A stretch of 64,000 nt of DNA from Sphingobacterium olei. GTDB taxonomy: Bacteria; Bacteroidota; Bacteroidia; Sphingobacteriales; Sphingobacteriaceae. The translations under genes were made by a program, and so were the position numbers. The notes beneath the pieces are model-generated. The model was not told where the DNA came from. It did not search any database and saw only the letters and a program-made list of their open reading frames with translations. The stretch covers positions 37,834 through 101,833 of the forward strand of contig NZ_SUME01000013.1 of NCBI RefSeq assembly GCF_005048855.1. Reading direction: 5' to 3'. Positions 28,325 through 36,776 of this stretch are shown one piece after another. The stretch's first letter is position 1, and the number at the start of each line of letters is the position of its first letter.

Positions 28325-29959
28325 TTACCTTTTTATAGCATATAACTCTTCCCGTTGTGCTTTTACGACGTCCGAATTGATATATTCATCGTAACTCATC
28401 AACTTATCGATAATACCGTTTGGTGTTAATTCGATAACGCGGTTGGCGACTGTTTCTGTTAGTTCGTGGTCACGTGAAGTAAATAACATAGATCCTTTAA
28501 AATCTTTCATGCCGTTGTTCAGTGCGGTGATCGACTCCAAATCCAGGTGATTCGTAGGTTCATCAAATAACAAGAAGTTTGCTCCCTGGAGCATCATTCT
28601 GGAGAACATACAGCGCATTTTTTCACCTCCGGATAGTACCGAACATTTTTTCAGCACTTCTTCACCTGAAAATAACATTTTGCCCAAAAAACCCCGAATA
28701 AATTGTTCATCGGCATCTGGTTTAGTCGTATAGTCGCGCAACCAGTCAATTAAATTATCCGTTTTTCCGTCGAAAAAGCTGGCATTTTCGATGGGCATAT
28801 CGGCAGGTGTAATGGTTATACCCCATTTGAATTCTCCTTTATAATCTTTATCACGGCCAGCAAGTATATCGTAAAAAGCAGAAGTGACAAGTGAATTTTC
28901 TGCAAGAACAGTAATTTTATCGCCTTTGTTGATCATAAAACTGATGTCCTTGAAATAGACTTCACCATTTATGGTTTTGCTTAACCCCTCGACTTGCAAG
29001 ATTTGATCTCCTGGTTCGCGATCCATCGTATTGAACATAATTGCCGGATACTTCCGATTGGAAGGTTTGATCTCATCAATGTTGATCTTATCCAACGCTT
29101 TCTTACGTGAGGTAGCTTGTTTTGATTTAGAAGCATTGGCCGAAAAACGACGGATAAACTCTTGCAGTTCCTTAACCTTATCCTCCATTTTCTTATTCTG
29201 ATCGGTACGTTGTTTCAGGGCTAATTGAGAAGATTCATACCAGAATGTGTAATTACCCGAGTAGATCGACATTTTGCTAAAGTCGATATCTACGATATGT
29301 GTACATACAGCATCCAAGAAGTGACGATCATGGGATACAACTAATACAATAGCTTCATAGCTGGCTAAGAAATCTTCTAACCAAGCAATCGTATTGATAT
29401 CCAGATCATTGGTGGGCTCATCCAGAATTAAGATATCTGGTTTTCCGAACAAGGCCTGCGCTAATAAAACACGAACTTTTTCGTTACCGTCCAATTCCTT
29501 TACTAATTTGTAATGAAGATCTTCTTTGATTCCCAAATTACTCAAAAGGGTAGCGGCATTACTTTCGGCGTTCCATCCATCCATTTCGGCAAATAAGCTC
29601 TCTAATTCTCCGGCGCGCTCGCCATCCGCATCAGAGAAGTCCTCTTTCATATAGATCGCGTCTTTTTCTTTCATCACCTTATACAATTCCTGATTTCCCA
29701 TCATTACTGTTTCAATAACAGGGAATTCATCGAATTGATAGTGATTTTGGTTCAACACCGACATACGTTCGCCGGGAGTGAAAGCAACTGATCCAGTACT
29801 TGGATCTACCTCACCAGATATAATTTTTAGGAATGTAGATTTTCCGGCTCCATTTGCCCCGATAATACCATAACAATTTCCGGTAGTAAATTTTAAGTTT
29901 ACGTCTTCGAATAGCACACGTTTGCCAAAGCGAAGCGATAAATTAGAAACATTAATCAT
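28325..29959 (-). CDS. ABC-F family ATPase (YbiT/EttA type)
   Basis: A 544-residue soluble protein with two ABC domains. The first Walker A is GANGAGKST near 34-42. The first signature, usually LSGG, appears as KELDGNEKVR near 154-163, while the second domain has LSGGEKMR near 445-452 and a Walker B ending LLFDEPTNH. A linker rich in Lys/Arg, about 240-310, sits between them. The family acts on the ribosome to modulate translation, and there is no membrane domain. The second ATP site is degenerate in its P-loop (VLAENSLV in place of GxxGxGKS), which is common in the YbiT branch. Confidence 0.9.
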   Translation of the reverse strand: MINVSNLSLRFGKRVLFEDVNLKFTTGNCYGIIGANGAGKSTFLKIISGEVDPSTGSVAFTPGERMSVLNQNHYQFDEFPVIETVMMGNQELYKVMKEKDAIYMKEDFSDADGERAGELESLFAEMDGWNAESNAATLLSNLGIKEDLHYKLVKELDGNEKVRVLLAQALFGKPDILILDEPTNDLDINTIAWLEDFLASYEAIVLVVSHDRHFLDAVCTHIVDIDFSKMSIYSGNYTFWYESSQLALKQRTDQNKKMEDKVKELQEFIRRFSANASKSKQATSRKKALDKINIDEIKPSNRKYPAIMFNTMDREPGDQILQVEGLSKTINGEVYFKDISFMINKGDKITVLAENSLVTSAFYDILAGRDKDYKGEFKWGITITPADMPIENASFFDGKTDNLIDWLRDYTTKPDADEQFIRGFLGKMLFSGEEVLKKCSVLSGGEKMRCMFSRMMLQGANFLLFDEPTNHLDLESITALNNGMKDFKGSMLFTSRDHELTETVANRVIELTPNGIIDKLMSYDEYINSDVVKAQREELYAIKR

Positions 29960-30109
29960 GTCGCAAAGATACGGTTTATTCTCTAATTATGGAACGATAT
30001 CAAATCGTTTGCTTTATATAGATCTTCTAATGTTTTTTTGTGATTTACGTTGAAAAAATAGTTTCTTTACAGGAATTATTAACAATTATATTAGATATAA
30101 CCGAAAAAA

Positions 30110-31597
30110 ATGGAAAATATTGTTAAATCGATTTCAAATTTGGTCTGGAGTGATGTTTTTATCTTTCTATGCTTATTCACAGGCGTATATTTTTCTATAC
30201 GCACAAAGTTTTTACAGGTTACCTATTTTCGGGATATGCTGAGGCTGCTTTTTGCTAAAAAACAATCCGACAAGGGAATTTCTTCCTTCCAGGCATTTGC
30301 TTTGGCAATTTCCGGAAGGGTAGGAACCGGGAATATCGTGGGTGTAGCTACCGCAATTTTTATGGGTGGGCCAGGGGCCATATTTTGGATGTGGACCATT
30401 GCATTTTTTGGATCTGCATCTGCTTATGTAGAGGCAGCACTAGCTCAGGTCTACAAGCAGAAAGATGGCGAGGAATTTAGAGGAGGTCCTGCTTACTATA
30501 TCGAAAAGGGATTGGGAGTGAAATGGTATGCCGTTATTTTTGCAATAGTAACAATTATCAGCACTGGGTTATTGTTGCCTGGTGTGCAGAGTAATGCAGT
30601 AAGCAGTACATTGTTTAACGCGTTCAATTTTGCGAATCCAGTTTTTGAAATCGGAAGTATTGAATTGACCTTAAGTTGGGTAGGCCTTGGGATTGTCACA
30701 TTGCTGGCTGTAATTATCATAGGAGGCGTAAAACGCTTGGGACAAGCATCGGAATTTATAGTACCCTTTATGGCAGGGGCTTATATATTGATGGCTATTA
30801 TAATTATCGCCCTTAATATTACGCAAGTTCCGGCTGTCTTTCGACTGATCTTTAGTTCAGCGTTTAGTATAGATGCTACATTTGGGGGCGTTATCGGGAT
30901 GGCCATTGCCTGGGGAGTGAAAAGAGGTATATATTCCAATGAAGCAGGACAAGGTACCGCACCTCACGCAGCAGCAGCGGCAGCCGTGAAGCATCCAGCT
31001 CAACAAGGATTGGTTCAAGCCTTTTCCGTATATGTGGATACATTACTCGTATGTACAGCGACTGCACTGATGATTTTATTTACAGGAATGTATAACGTAG
31101 GTGAAACATTTGATACTGCAGGGAACGCAACAGCTTATCTCGTAGACAATATTTCTGGTGTAAATCCCGACGGATTTACGCAGGCAGCTATATCACATCA
31201 TTTTCCGGCTATCGGAAAGCAATTTGTAGCTTTAGCACTGTTTTTCTTTGCCTTTACAACTATTATGGCGTATTATTACTATGCGGAGACAAATGTTGCG
31301 TATATCTTTAAAGGCACATGTGCTAACATTTTTATTTGGATACTTCGCTTCTTATTTTTAGCAGCAACTTACTTTGGTACTATTAGAAGTGCAAGTCTGG
31401 CTTGGGATCTCGGAGACATCGGTGTCGGACTGATGGCATGGGTCAATCTAATTGCTATATTGTTGATGAGCAAAACTGCCATGAAAGTGTGGAATGATTA
31501 TGTAAAGAAGCGTAAGAATGGAATAATGAACCCAGATTTTAATCCGAAAGAGTTGGGAATAAAAAATGCGGATTTCTGGGAAAACCGGGGACAGTAA
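30110..31597 (+). CDS. Sodium:alanine symporter family protein (AGCS)
   Basis: A 495-residue inner-membrane transporter with about 11 hydrophobic helices. Family motifs are visible: GRVGTGNIVGVATAIFMGGPGA near 67-88, FRGGPAYYIEKGLG near 127-140 and SNEAGQGTAPHAAA near 288-301. Members take up alanine or glycine with sodium. It is a single-gene unit ended by a long, perfect hairpin that starts at its own stop codon. Confidence 0.93.
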   Translation: MENIVKSISNLVWSDVFIFLCLFTGVYFSIRTKFLQVTYFRDMLRLLFAKKQSDKGISSFQAFALAISGRVGTGNIVGVATAIFMGGPGAIFWMWTIAFFGSASAYVEAALAQVYKQKDGEEFRGGPAYYIEKGLGVKWYAVIFAIVTIISTGLLLPGVQSNAVSSTLFNAFNFANPVFEIGSIELTLSWVGLGIVTLLAVIIIGGVKRLGQASEFIVPFMAGAYILMAIIIIALNITQVPAVFRLIFSSAFSIDATFGGVIGMAIAWGVKRGIYSNEAGQGTAPHAAAAAAVKHPAQQGLVQAFSVYVDTLLVCTATALMILFTGMYNVGETFDTAGNATAYLVDNISGVNPDGFTQAAISHHFPAIGKQFVALALFFFAFTTIMAYYYYAETNVAYIFKGTCANIFIWILRFLFLAATYFGTIRSASLAWDLGDIGVGLMAWVNLIAILLMSKTAMKVWNDYVKKRKNGIMNPDFNPKELGIKNADFWENRGQ

Positions 31598-31644
31598 ACT
31601 AGTATACAGACAATATAACCGTTTATCTTGTCTGTATACTAGTT
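31597..31644 (+). terminator. Terminator of the alanine symporter gene
   Basis: Perfect 17-base arms at 31597-31613 and 31628-31644 (AACTAGTATACAGACAA and its complement) with a 14-base loop, followed by GTTTTAA. The left arm begins inside the TAA stop codon. Confidence 0.85.
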
Positions 31645-31698
31645 GTTTTAAAAAATCAGCGTGATTTGATTGATGATAAGTGCGCAATACAAAATATT

Positions 31699-31788
31699 TT
31701 AAAATGCCCCGGCGCATGTCGTTGCAAAAATCAAAACAAAGGTGATGACCAGCAGCACGAGAAAAGTGGTGTAAGGTGTTCTTCTCAT
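31699..31788 (-). CDS. Putative 29-residue single-pass membrane protein
   Basis: On the minus strand, ATG at 31788 opens a 29-codon frame: MRRTPYTTFLVLL, then a hydrophobic helix and the end ATTCAGAF before TAA. The positive N-terminus followed by about 15 hydrophobic residues is the classic pattern of a small membrane protein. The sequence TTTAAAAGAATT lies before the ATG, with no strong Shine-Dalgarno site. It sits in an otherwise gene-free stretch between the symporter terminator and the csp gene. No homologue was recognised; this is supported by composition only. Confidence 0.45.
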   Translation of the reverse strand: MRRTPYTTFLVLLVITFVLIFATTCAGAF

Positions 31789-32140
31789 AATTCTTTTAAA
31801 TGTTTAGTTTGTTTTAAGTGAACACTAACACAAATGACGTGCCTTAAATAAAAAAACTTCAATTTTGTAACGAATTTAATGGTGTTTTATATTCTATAGA
31901 TATTTTTTTTCTTTAAAATATGTTAAGATATAGCATAAGGTTAAGAAAAGTGTGTTGTTTTTTTTGAAAATTATGTCTACATTATGGATAGAAATAAAGA
32001 CAGGTATTTCTATCCGCAATAAAATAGGTATTTCTCACGTGATATTTGATATCCTATAGATTCGGCTTAATAGACCACATCAATGGGATTATTTTTGTAA
32101 TGCAACCTGGGTTTTTCAGCTTCTCGCTTATTTTTTAAAT

Positions 32141-32180
32141 AACAACAACGGCTACCTGTTTTAGGTAGCCGTTGCTGTTT
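32141..32180 (-). terminator. Terminator of the cold-shock gene
   Basis: CAACGGCTACCT and AGGTAGCCGTTG, with a 5-base loop, form a strong hairpin, followed on the minus strand by a T-rich run. The gap 31789-32140 upstream of it holds an 11-base inverted repeat at 31986-32015 and no gene that I can support. Confidence 0.82.
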
Positions 32181-32200
32181 AGTATTAAATATAAATTCGA

Positions 32201-32392
32201 TTAGCTCAATTTCACATTAATAGCATTTAGACCTTTAGGTGTACGTTCAACTTCGTAAGTTACGGTATCACCTTCTCTAACTTGGTTTTTTAATCCTGAA
32301 GTGTGTACAAACACATCAGCGCCACCATTTTCTGGAGTAATAAAACCAAATCCTTTAGTTTCATTAAAAAACTTTACAGTTCCTGTATTCAT
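32201..32392 (-). CDS. Cold-shock domain protein
   Basis: A 63-residue CspA-type protein made of a single OB-fold. RNP1 (KGFGFI) is at residues 13-18 and RNP2 (VFVHTS) at about 27-32, so nucleic-acid binding residues are intact. These proteins bind single-stranded RNA or DNA and act as RNA chaperones. It diverges from the cold-shock-like gene at 32656. It ends at a strong hairpin terminator. Confidence 0.95.
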   Translation of the reverse strand: MNTGTVKFFNETKGFGFITPENGGADVFVHTSGLKNQVREGDTVTYEVERTPKGLNAINVKLS

Positions 32393-32538
32393 TATTTTTT
32401 TTATTAGTATTAGGACAAGGATAGGGATAATTATTTGTAATACACTATTTCCATACTAAAAGTATTTTCATATGACAAAACTTTTAAGGCATATATAACT
32501 TACTAGAGCAAAGTTTTCGATTTTTCATTTACATTTTG

Positions 32539-32546
32539 TATCTTTG
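32539..32546 (+). promoter_or_regulatory. Putative -7 element for the CSD-like gene
   Basis: TATCTTTG matches TAnnTTTG exactly. A transcript from here would have a leader of about 100 bases before the ATG at 32656, long for this window and in keeping with long leaders on some cold-shock genes. Confidence 0.45.
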
Positions 32547-32655
32547 TATGAAAGCCTTATACATCACCTCGCTTTAACTGTCTTCAACAAGTTTCATAAA
32601 GCCCGTTGGTCGCTAAGACATATCTTAATTTATTTATTTACATTATACACGTTTA

Positions 32656-33084
32656 ATGGGGCAAAGCCAAATTACATTCAGAAAAAAAGAACAAGCAAAG
32701 AAAAAGCAATTAAAAAAGCAACACAAGCAAGAGAAAAAGGAGTTCAACAAACAAAACAATGACAAAGGAAAGTCCTTTGAAGAAATGTTTGCATATGTTG
32801 ACGAGTACGGTAATATATCAGATTCTCCTCCTTTAAAGAAATATGAATTTAAGGAAGAGGACTTGTTACGTCCAGAAGTTGAGGACGAATACAATTTTGG
32901 AAAAGTATCGTATTATAATGACCAAGGTCATTATGGATTTATTCGCGATAATTTATCGAGACAAACAGTATATTTTAATGACAATTTAGTAGGGTTTGTA
33001 TTGAAAATAGATCAAAAGGTTAAGTATAAATATAGGAGTTCTAAACAAGGAAATCAGGTCTCGGAAGTTATTTTGGAACCGTAA
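32656..33084 (+). CDS. Cold-shock-domain-like protein with Lys-rich N-terminus
   Basis: A 142-residue protein. Residues 9-40 are almost all Lys, Gln and Glu (KKEQAKKKQLKKQ), a basic helix suited to RNA or DNA binding. The C-terminal 65 residues look like a divergent cold-shock OB-fold, with GKVSYYNDQGHYGFIRD in the place of RNP1 and VYFNDN in the place of RNP2. The family occurs in Bacteroidota. The neighbouring divergent gene encodes a plain cold-shock protein, so both may respond to the same stress. It ends in a long palindromic terminator. Confidence 0.8.
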   Translation: MGQSQITFRKKEQAKKKQLKKQHKQEKKEFNKQNNDKGKSFEEMFAYVDEYGNISDSPPLKKYEFKEEDLLRPEVEDEYNFGKVSYYNDQGHYGFIRDNLSRQTVYFNDNLVGFVLKIDQKVKYKYRSSKQGNQVSEVILEP

Positions 33085-33110
33085 GATCATTTCGATTTAC
33101 TTACAATCAT

Positions 33111-33159
33111 AAACAATAAAGAAGCCAGTCTATAATCTAGATTGGCTTCTTTATTGTTT
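33111..33159. terminator. Bidirectional terminator
   Basis: Perfect 17-base arms, AAACAATAAAGAAGCCA and its complement, with further partial pairing inside. Runs of A on one side and T on the other suit both the CSD-like gene and the convergent desaturase gene. Confidence 0.82.
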
Positions 33160-33183
33160 ATATGATTTTTTTTCTTTTGTTAT

Positions 33184-34257
33184 TTATTTATTCGATCCCA
33201 TTTCTTTTATTACGTTGACATGAGAATTGAAGGCTTTTGCAAATGTTGGGAATTCGATATAGTTAATTTTGTATTCTACACAAGTCTGACGAATAATGTT
33301 ATTGATCGCAGGATAGTGGATATGGCTTATTTTTGGAAATAAGTGATGTTCTACTTGAAAATTTAATCCTCCTAATAGCCAAGTTAAAAACTTGTTTTGC
33401 GTGGCAAAGTTTGCGGTGGAATTCAATTGGTGAATCATCCATTCATTTTCTATTTTTCGATTGTCATCTTCTACGATATTGAAGCTTGTTTCGGAAACCA
33501 CATGCGCCAGTTGAAACACTATAGCTAACATCAGTCCGCAGACTACGCCTAATATTAATAATCCAATTAGTGTCTCAATCGGGCCTACAAAAATGATAGG
33601 CAAAATAATGAATAGAATCAGATTAATAACTTTGCTTATCCAAAAAATAACTTTTTCACGTATCGGGAAACTGAATGCATTATTATTCTTTCCTAACGAA
33701 GCTTTAAAGTACTTTTCATAATCTTGATAGAAAATCCAGGCAAGGTAGGAGATACCATAGAGTGCGAGGAAATAATACTGTTGAAATTTATGATGTTTCT
33801 GATACTTTTGTTCTTTATGTAAGCGCATGAATTTAACATCGATATCATGGTCTTCACCTTCGATATTTGTAAAGGTATGATGTGCTATGTTGTGCTTTAA
33901 TTTCCAAAAATAGATATTTGCACCCATCAAGTTGGCGCTATAAGACAGAATGTTGTTGAACTTTTTGTTTTTGGAGAATGTATCATGCCCAGCGTCGTGC
34001 ATCACATTAAATCCAATTGCGGCAAGATTAACCCCAAATAGAGCGCATAGAAGAATGCTGATCGCCCAATGTGGCTGTACTAAGAGCAATGTACTGTAAA
34101 TCCCTAAAAAGCTAGCGAAAAGAATAATTCCTTTAGCTAAAATTTTCCGACCCCCAGTTTTATTGAGATTATTATTTTTAAAATATGTATTTATTTTTTC
34201 CTTTAGTGCTTTGGAAAATAATGTGTTGGCGTTGTTGAATTTAATTGTAGATTTCAT
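33184..34257 (-). CDS. Membrane fatty acid desaturase (acyl-CoA/acyl-lipid type)
   Basis: A 357-residue integral membrane di-iron enzyme that introduces a double bond into fatty acyl chains. All three histidine boxes are present: HDAGH at 87-91, HNIAHH at 122-127 and QVEHHLFP at 301-308, the last with Gln before the box, as in front-end desaturases. Hydrophobic helices lie at about 40-85 and 205-255. No cytochrome b5 domain is fused. Closeness to cold-shock genes fits a role in membrane fluidity, but that is inference. Confidence 0.92.
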   Translation of the reverse strand: MKSTIKFNNANTLFSKALKEKINTYFKNNNLNKTGGRKILAKGIILFASFLGIYSTLLLVQPHWAISILLCALFGVNLAAIGFNVMHDAGHDTFSKNKKFNNILSYSANLMGANIYFWKLKHNIAHHTFTNIEGEDHDIDVKFMRLHKEQKYQKHHKFQQYYFLALYGISYLAWIFYQDYEKYFKASLGKNNNAFSFPIREKVIFWISKVINLILFIILPIIFVGPIETLIGLLILGVVCGLMLAIVFQLAHVVSETSFNIVEDDNRKIENEWMIHQLNSTANFATQNKFLTWLLGGLNFQVEHHLFPKISHIHYPAINNIIRQTCVEYKINYIEFPTFAKAFNSHVNVIKEMGSNK

Positions 34258-34394
34258 TAAGAGTTGTAGTACTCTGTTACTAGGGAGTGGGTTTAATTTT
34301 TTATTATTTATCTATAAATCGAATATAAGTAACGTTATTCTGTTTTAAAGATAAGGAATATTATTGAGAGCAAGCATGTTAAGTTTAGTTAAAT

Positions 34395-34430
34395 AAAAAA
34401 GGGAGTTTGATTTTTCAAACCCCCTTTTTT
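34395..34430 (-). terminator. Terminator of the purH gene
   Basis: AAAAAAGGGaGTTTG pairs with CAAACcCCCTTTTTT around a short loop, one mismatch. The T-run on the minus strand follows purH. Confidence 0.8.
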
Positions 34431-34448
34431 ATTTCGCACTGTTAGATT

Positions 34449-35975
34449 TTAGTGTTTAAAGTGTCGCACGCCAGTAATAACCATCGCTAATCCTTTTTCG
34501 TTTGCCATATCGACAGACAGTTGATCCTTAATCGAACCGCCTGGCTGTAACACGGCAGCTATTCCAACTTCACCTGCTATTTCTACGCAGTCTGGGAAAG
34601 GAAAAAAGGCATCGGAGGCCATTGTACTGCCTTTTAAATCAAAACCAAACGCGTGAGCTTTTTCGATGGCTTGTTTCAAAGCGTCCACTCTGGAGGTTTG
34701 ACCTACTCCAGATGCAATTAACGTCCCATTTTTGGCAAATACAATCGTATTTGATTTCGTGTGTTTCACAATTTTATTTGCAAAATATAGATCCTCTAGC
34801 TGCTTTGCCGTTGGTTTTATGTTCGTTACCGTCGTCATCAATTCTGGCCCTTCTATGGTATGATCTTTATCTTGGAGAATCACGCCATTCAATAACGTCT
34901 TGAATTGATCTGTAGGCAGATTAACTTCTTTTCGCACTAAGATAATCCTGTTTTTCTTAGCAGTAAGTACGGATTTGGCCTGTTCGCTATAGGAAGGTGC
35001 AATTAATACTTCGAAAAATAGTTTGTTAATTTCTTCAGCAGTCTCGGCGTCTACTTCCTGATTCGTAATTAACACGCCCCCAAAAGCCGATACGGGATCA
35101 CACGCTAACGCATCTATCCAAGCTTGTTTTACAGTGGGACGAGAGGCTACTCCACAGGCATTGGTGTGTTTTAAGATCGCAAATGTTGGCTCTTCGAATT
35201 CATCGATAATAGCTACAGCTGCGTCTACATCTACTAAATTGTTATATGATAACTCTTTCCCGTTCAATTTGTCAAACATGGCATCTAGATCACCAAAGAA
35301 AACTCCTTTTTGATGTGGATTTTCTCCATAGCGTAATACCTGCGATTTTTGTTGGGATTGTTTAAAAACGGCTAAAGGTTCTTCCTGATTGAAATAGTTA
35401 AAAATAGCGGTATCGTAATGGGAAGACGTATTGAAAGCACGTTTAGCGAAAGATTTACGTTGTTCCAATGTGGTTATACCATCTTGTGATGCTAAAATTT
35501 GCTCCAGTTCGGTGTAATCTGTTTTCGAAGAAATGATGACAACATCATTGAAGTTTTTAGCTGCGGCACGGATTAACGAAATACCACCGATATCTATTTT
35601 TTCAATAATATCTTGTTCGGAAGCCCCAGAAGCAACCGTCGCTTCAAATGGATACAGATCTACTATAACCAAATCGATTTCCGGAATTTCGTATTGCGCT
35701 AATTGTTGTTGATCGCTTTCTAAAGGACGGCGGGAAAGGATACCGCCAAATACCTTCGGGTGAAGCGTTTTTACCCGGCCACCTAAGATAGATGGATAAC
35801 TCGTTAGATCTTCAACACGCGCTACGTCGATGCCTAAATCTCGGATGAACGCTTCCGTACCGCCTGTAGAGTAGAAAGTAACTCCGTATTTATTTAGAAG
35901 TTGAATAAGAGGGGCGAGGTTGTCTTTATAATAAACAGAAACCAGTGCATTTTTAATCTTAACAGGATGATTCAT
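34449..35975 (-). CDS. purH: Bifunctional AICAR transformylase/IMP cyclohydrolase
   Basis: Catalyses the last two steps of IMP synthesis: formylation of AICAR with 10-formyl-THF, then ring closure. The N-terminal cyclohydrolase domain spans about 1-190, with STGGT at 36-40, LGGRVKTLHPKV at 64-75. The transformylase domain follows, with LRYGENPHQ near 214-222, KHTNACGVA near 270-278 and the C-terminal QPGGSIKD near 480-487. Length, 508 residues, is usual. It is downstream of purN on the same strand but separated by 128 bases. Confidence 0.96.
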   Translation of the reverse strand: MNHPVKIKNALVSVYYKDNLAPLIQLLNKYGVTFYSTGGTEAFIRDLGIDVARVEDLTSYPSILGGRVKTLHPKVFGGILSRRPLESDQQQLAQYEIPEIDLVIVDLYPFEATVASGASEQDIIEKIDIGGISLIRAAAKNFNDVVIISSKTDYTELEQILASQDGITTLEQRKSFAKRAFNTSSHYDTAIFNYFNQEEPLAVFKQSQQKSQVLRYGENPHQKGVFFGDLDAMFDKLNGKELSYNNLVDVDAAVAIIDEFEEPTFAILKHTNACGVASRPTVKQAWIDALACDPVSAFGGVLITNQEVDAETAEEINKLFFEVLIAPSYSEQAKSVLTAKKNRIILVRKEVNLPTDQFKTLLNGVILQDKDHTIEGPELMTTVTNIKPTAKQLEDLYFANKIVKHTKSNTIVFAKNGTLIASGVGQTSRVDALKQAIEKAHAFGFDLKGSTMASDAFFPFPDCVEIAGEVGIAAVLQPGGSIKDQLSVDMANEKGLAMVITGVRHFKH

Positions 35976-36103
35976 TGTTCTTTATTTGAAGCCGCAAAGA
36001 TACAAAAAATAACCGACCTGTGTTGTGTTTTCTTGAAATCAAATAACTAATTTCATTTTTATTAAGCGCGTTGCAAGATGTTCTCAAACTTAACAACTAG
36101 CCA

Positions 36104-36679
36104 TTAACCGTACTTCTTCAATAGATTTTCGATCACTTTGGGATAATGTAAATGTTCTAGCTGTTGACCGTTGAATTTTATAGTCTCTAATGTGTCATCA
36201 GGTTCAACTTTAAATCGAGCTTGATAAATCACTTCGCCTTCATCAAAATTTTCATTTACAAAATGGATAGTAATTCCATGTTCATCGTCTCCAGCATTGA
36301 GGACAGCCTGATGTACGCGATCGCCATACATGCCTTTTCCGCCGTGCTTAGGAAGAAGTGCTGGATGGATATTTATAATCCTATTAGGGAAAGCCTGTAA
36401 TAGACTTTGTGGTATCAACCATAAAAAGCCAGCTAGTACAACGAGATTGATATCTAACCTCTTTAGAAGATCTACGACCTCCGTTGTTTGATAAAAATCG
36501 TGCTTGTCAAAAACATGTGAGGGAATCTCGAAATTATCAGCACGCTGCAGTACATAGGCATCCGGATTGTTACTTAATATTAGAGCCACTTCAACTTCAT
36601 TAGAATACTTGAAATGTTCCATTATTTTTTGTGCATTGGATCCGGAACCGGAAGCAAAAATCGCTATACGTTTTTTCAC
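36104..36679 (-). CDS. purN: Phosphoribosylglycinamide formyltransferase
   Basis: A 191-residue GART enzyme that transfers a formyl group from 10-formyl-THF to GAR in purine synthesis. Visible motifs are FASGSGSNAQKI at 8-19, the catalytic-site segment INIHPALLPKHGGKGMYG near 102-119 and GITIHFVNENFDEGEVIYQ near 134-152, which has the active Asp. Its position upstream of purH fits a purine role. No transmembrane or signal sequence. Confidence 0.95.
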   Translation of the reverse strand: MKKRIAIFASGSGSNAQKIMEHFKYSNEVEVALILSNNPDAYVLQRADNFEIPSHVFDKHDFYQTTEVVDLLKRLDINLVVLAGFLWLIPQSLLQAFPNRIINIHPALLPKHGGKGMYGDRVHQAVLNAGDDEHGITIHFVNENFDEGEVIYQARFKVEPDDTLETIKFNGQQLEHLHYPKVIENLLKKYG

Positions 36680-36776
36680 TCTTTATTCGATTTATTCAAA
36701 TTAAAACTTTTCTTACCAAACTTAGATAAAATGCTTTGTATTCGCAAACTGAACACGATGAGTTCAGGTTATGGAT

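Noticed and set aside
32090..32180. Possible small RNA from a TATTTTTG element to the csp terminator
   Set aside because: No -33 element at the proper distance, and the hairpin is explained as the cold-shock gene terminator.
32544..32762. 72-codon frame overlapping the start of the CSD-like gene
   Set aside because: It lies in another frame of the leader and the Lys-rich coding start; the 32656 frame has the real domain.
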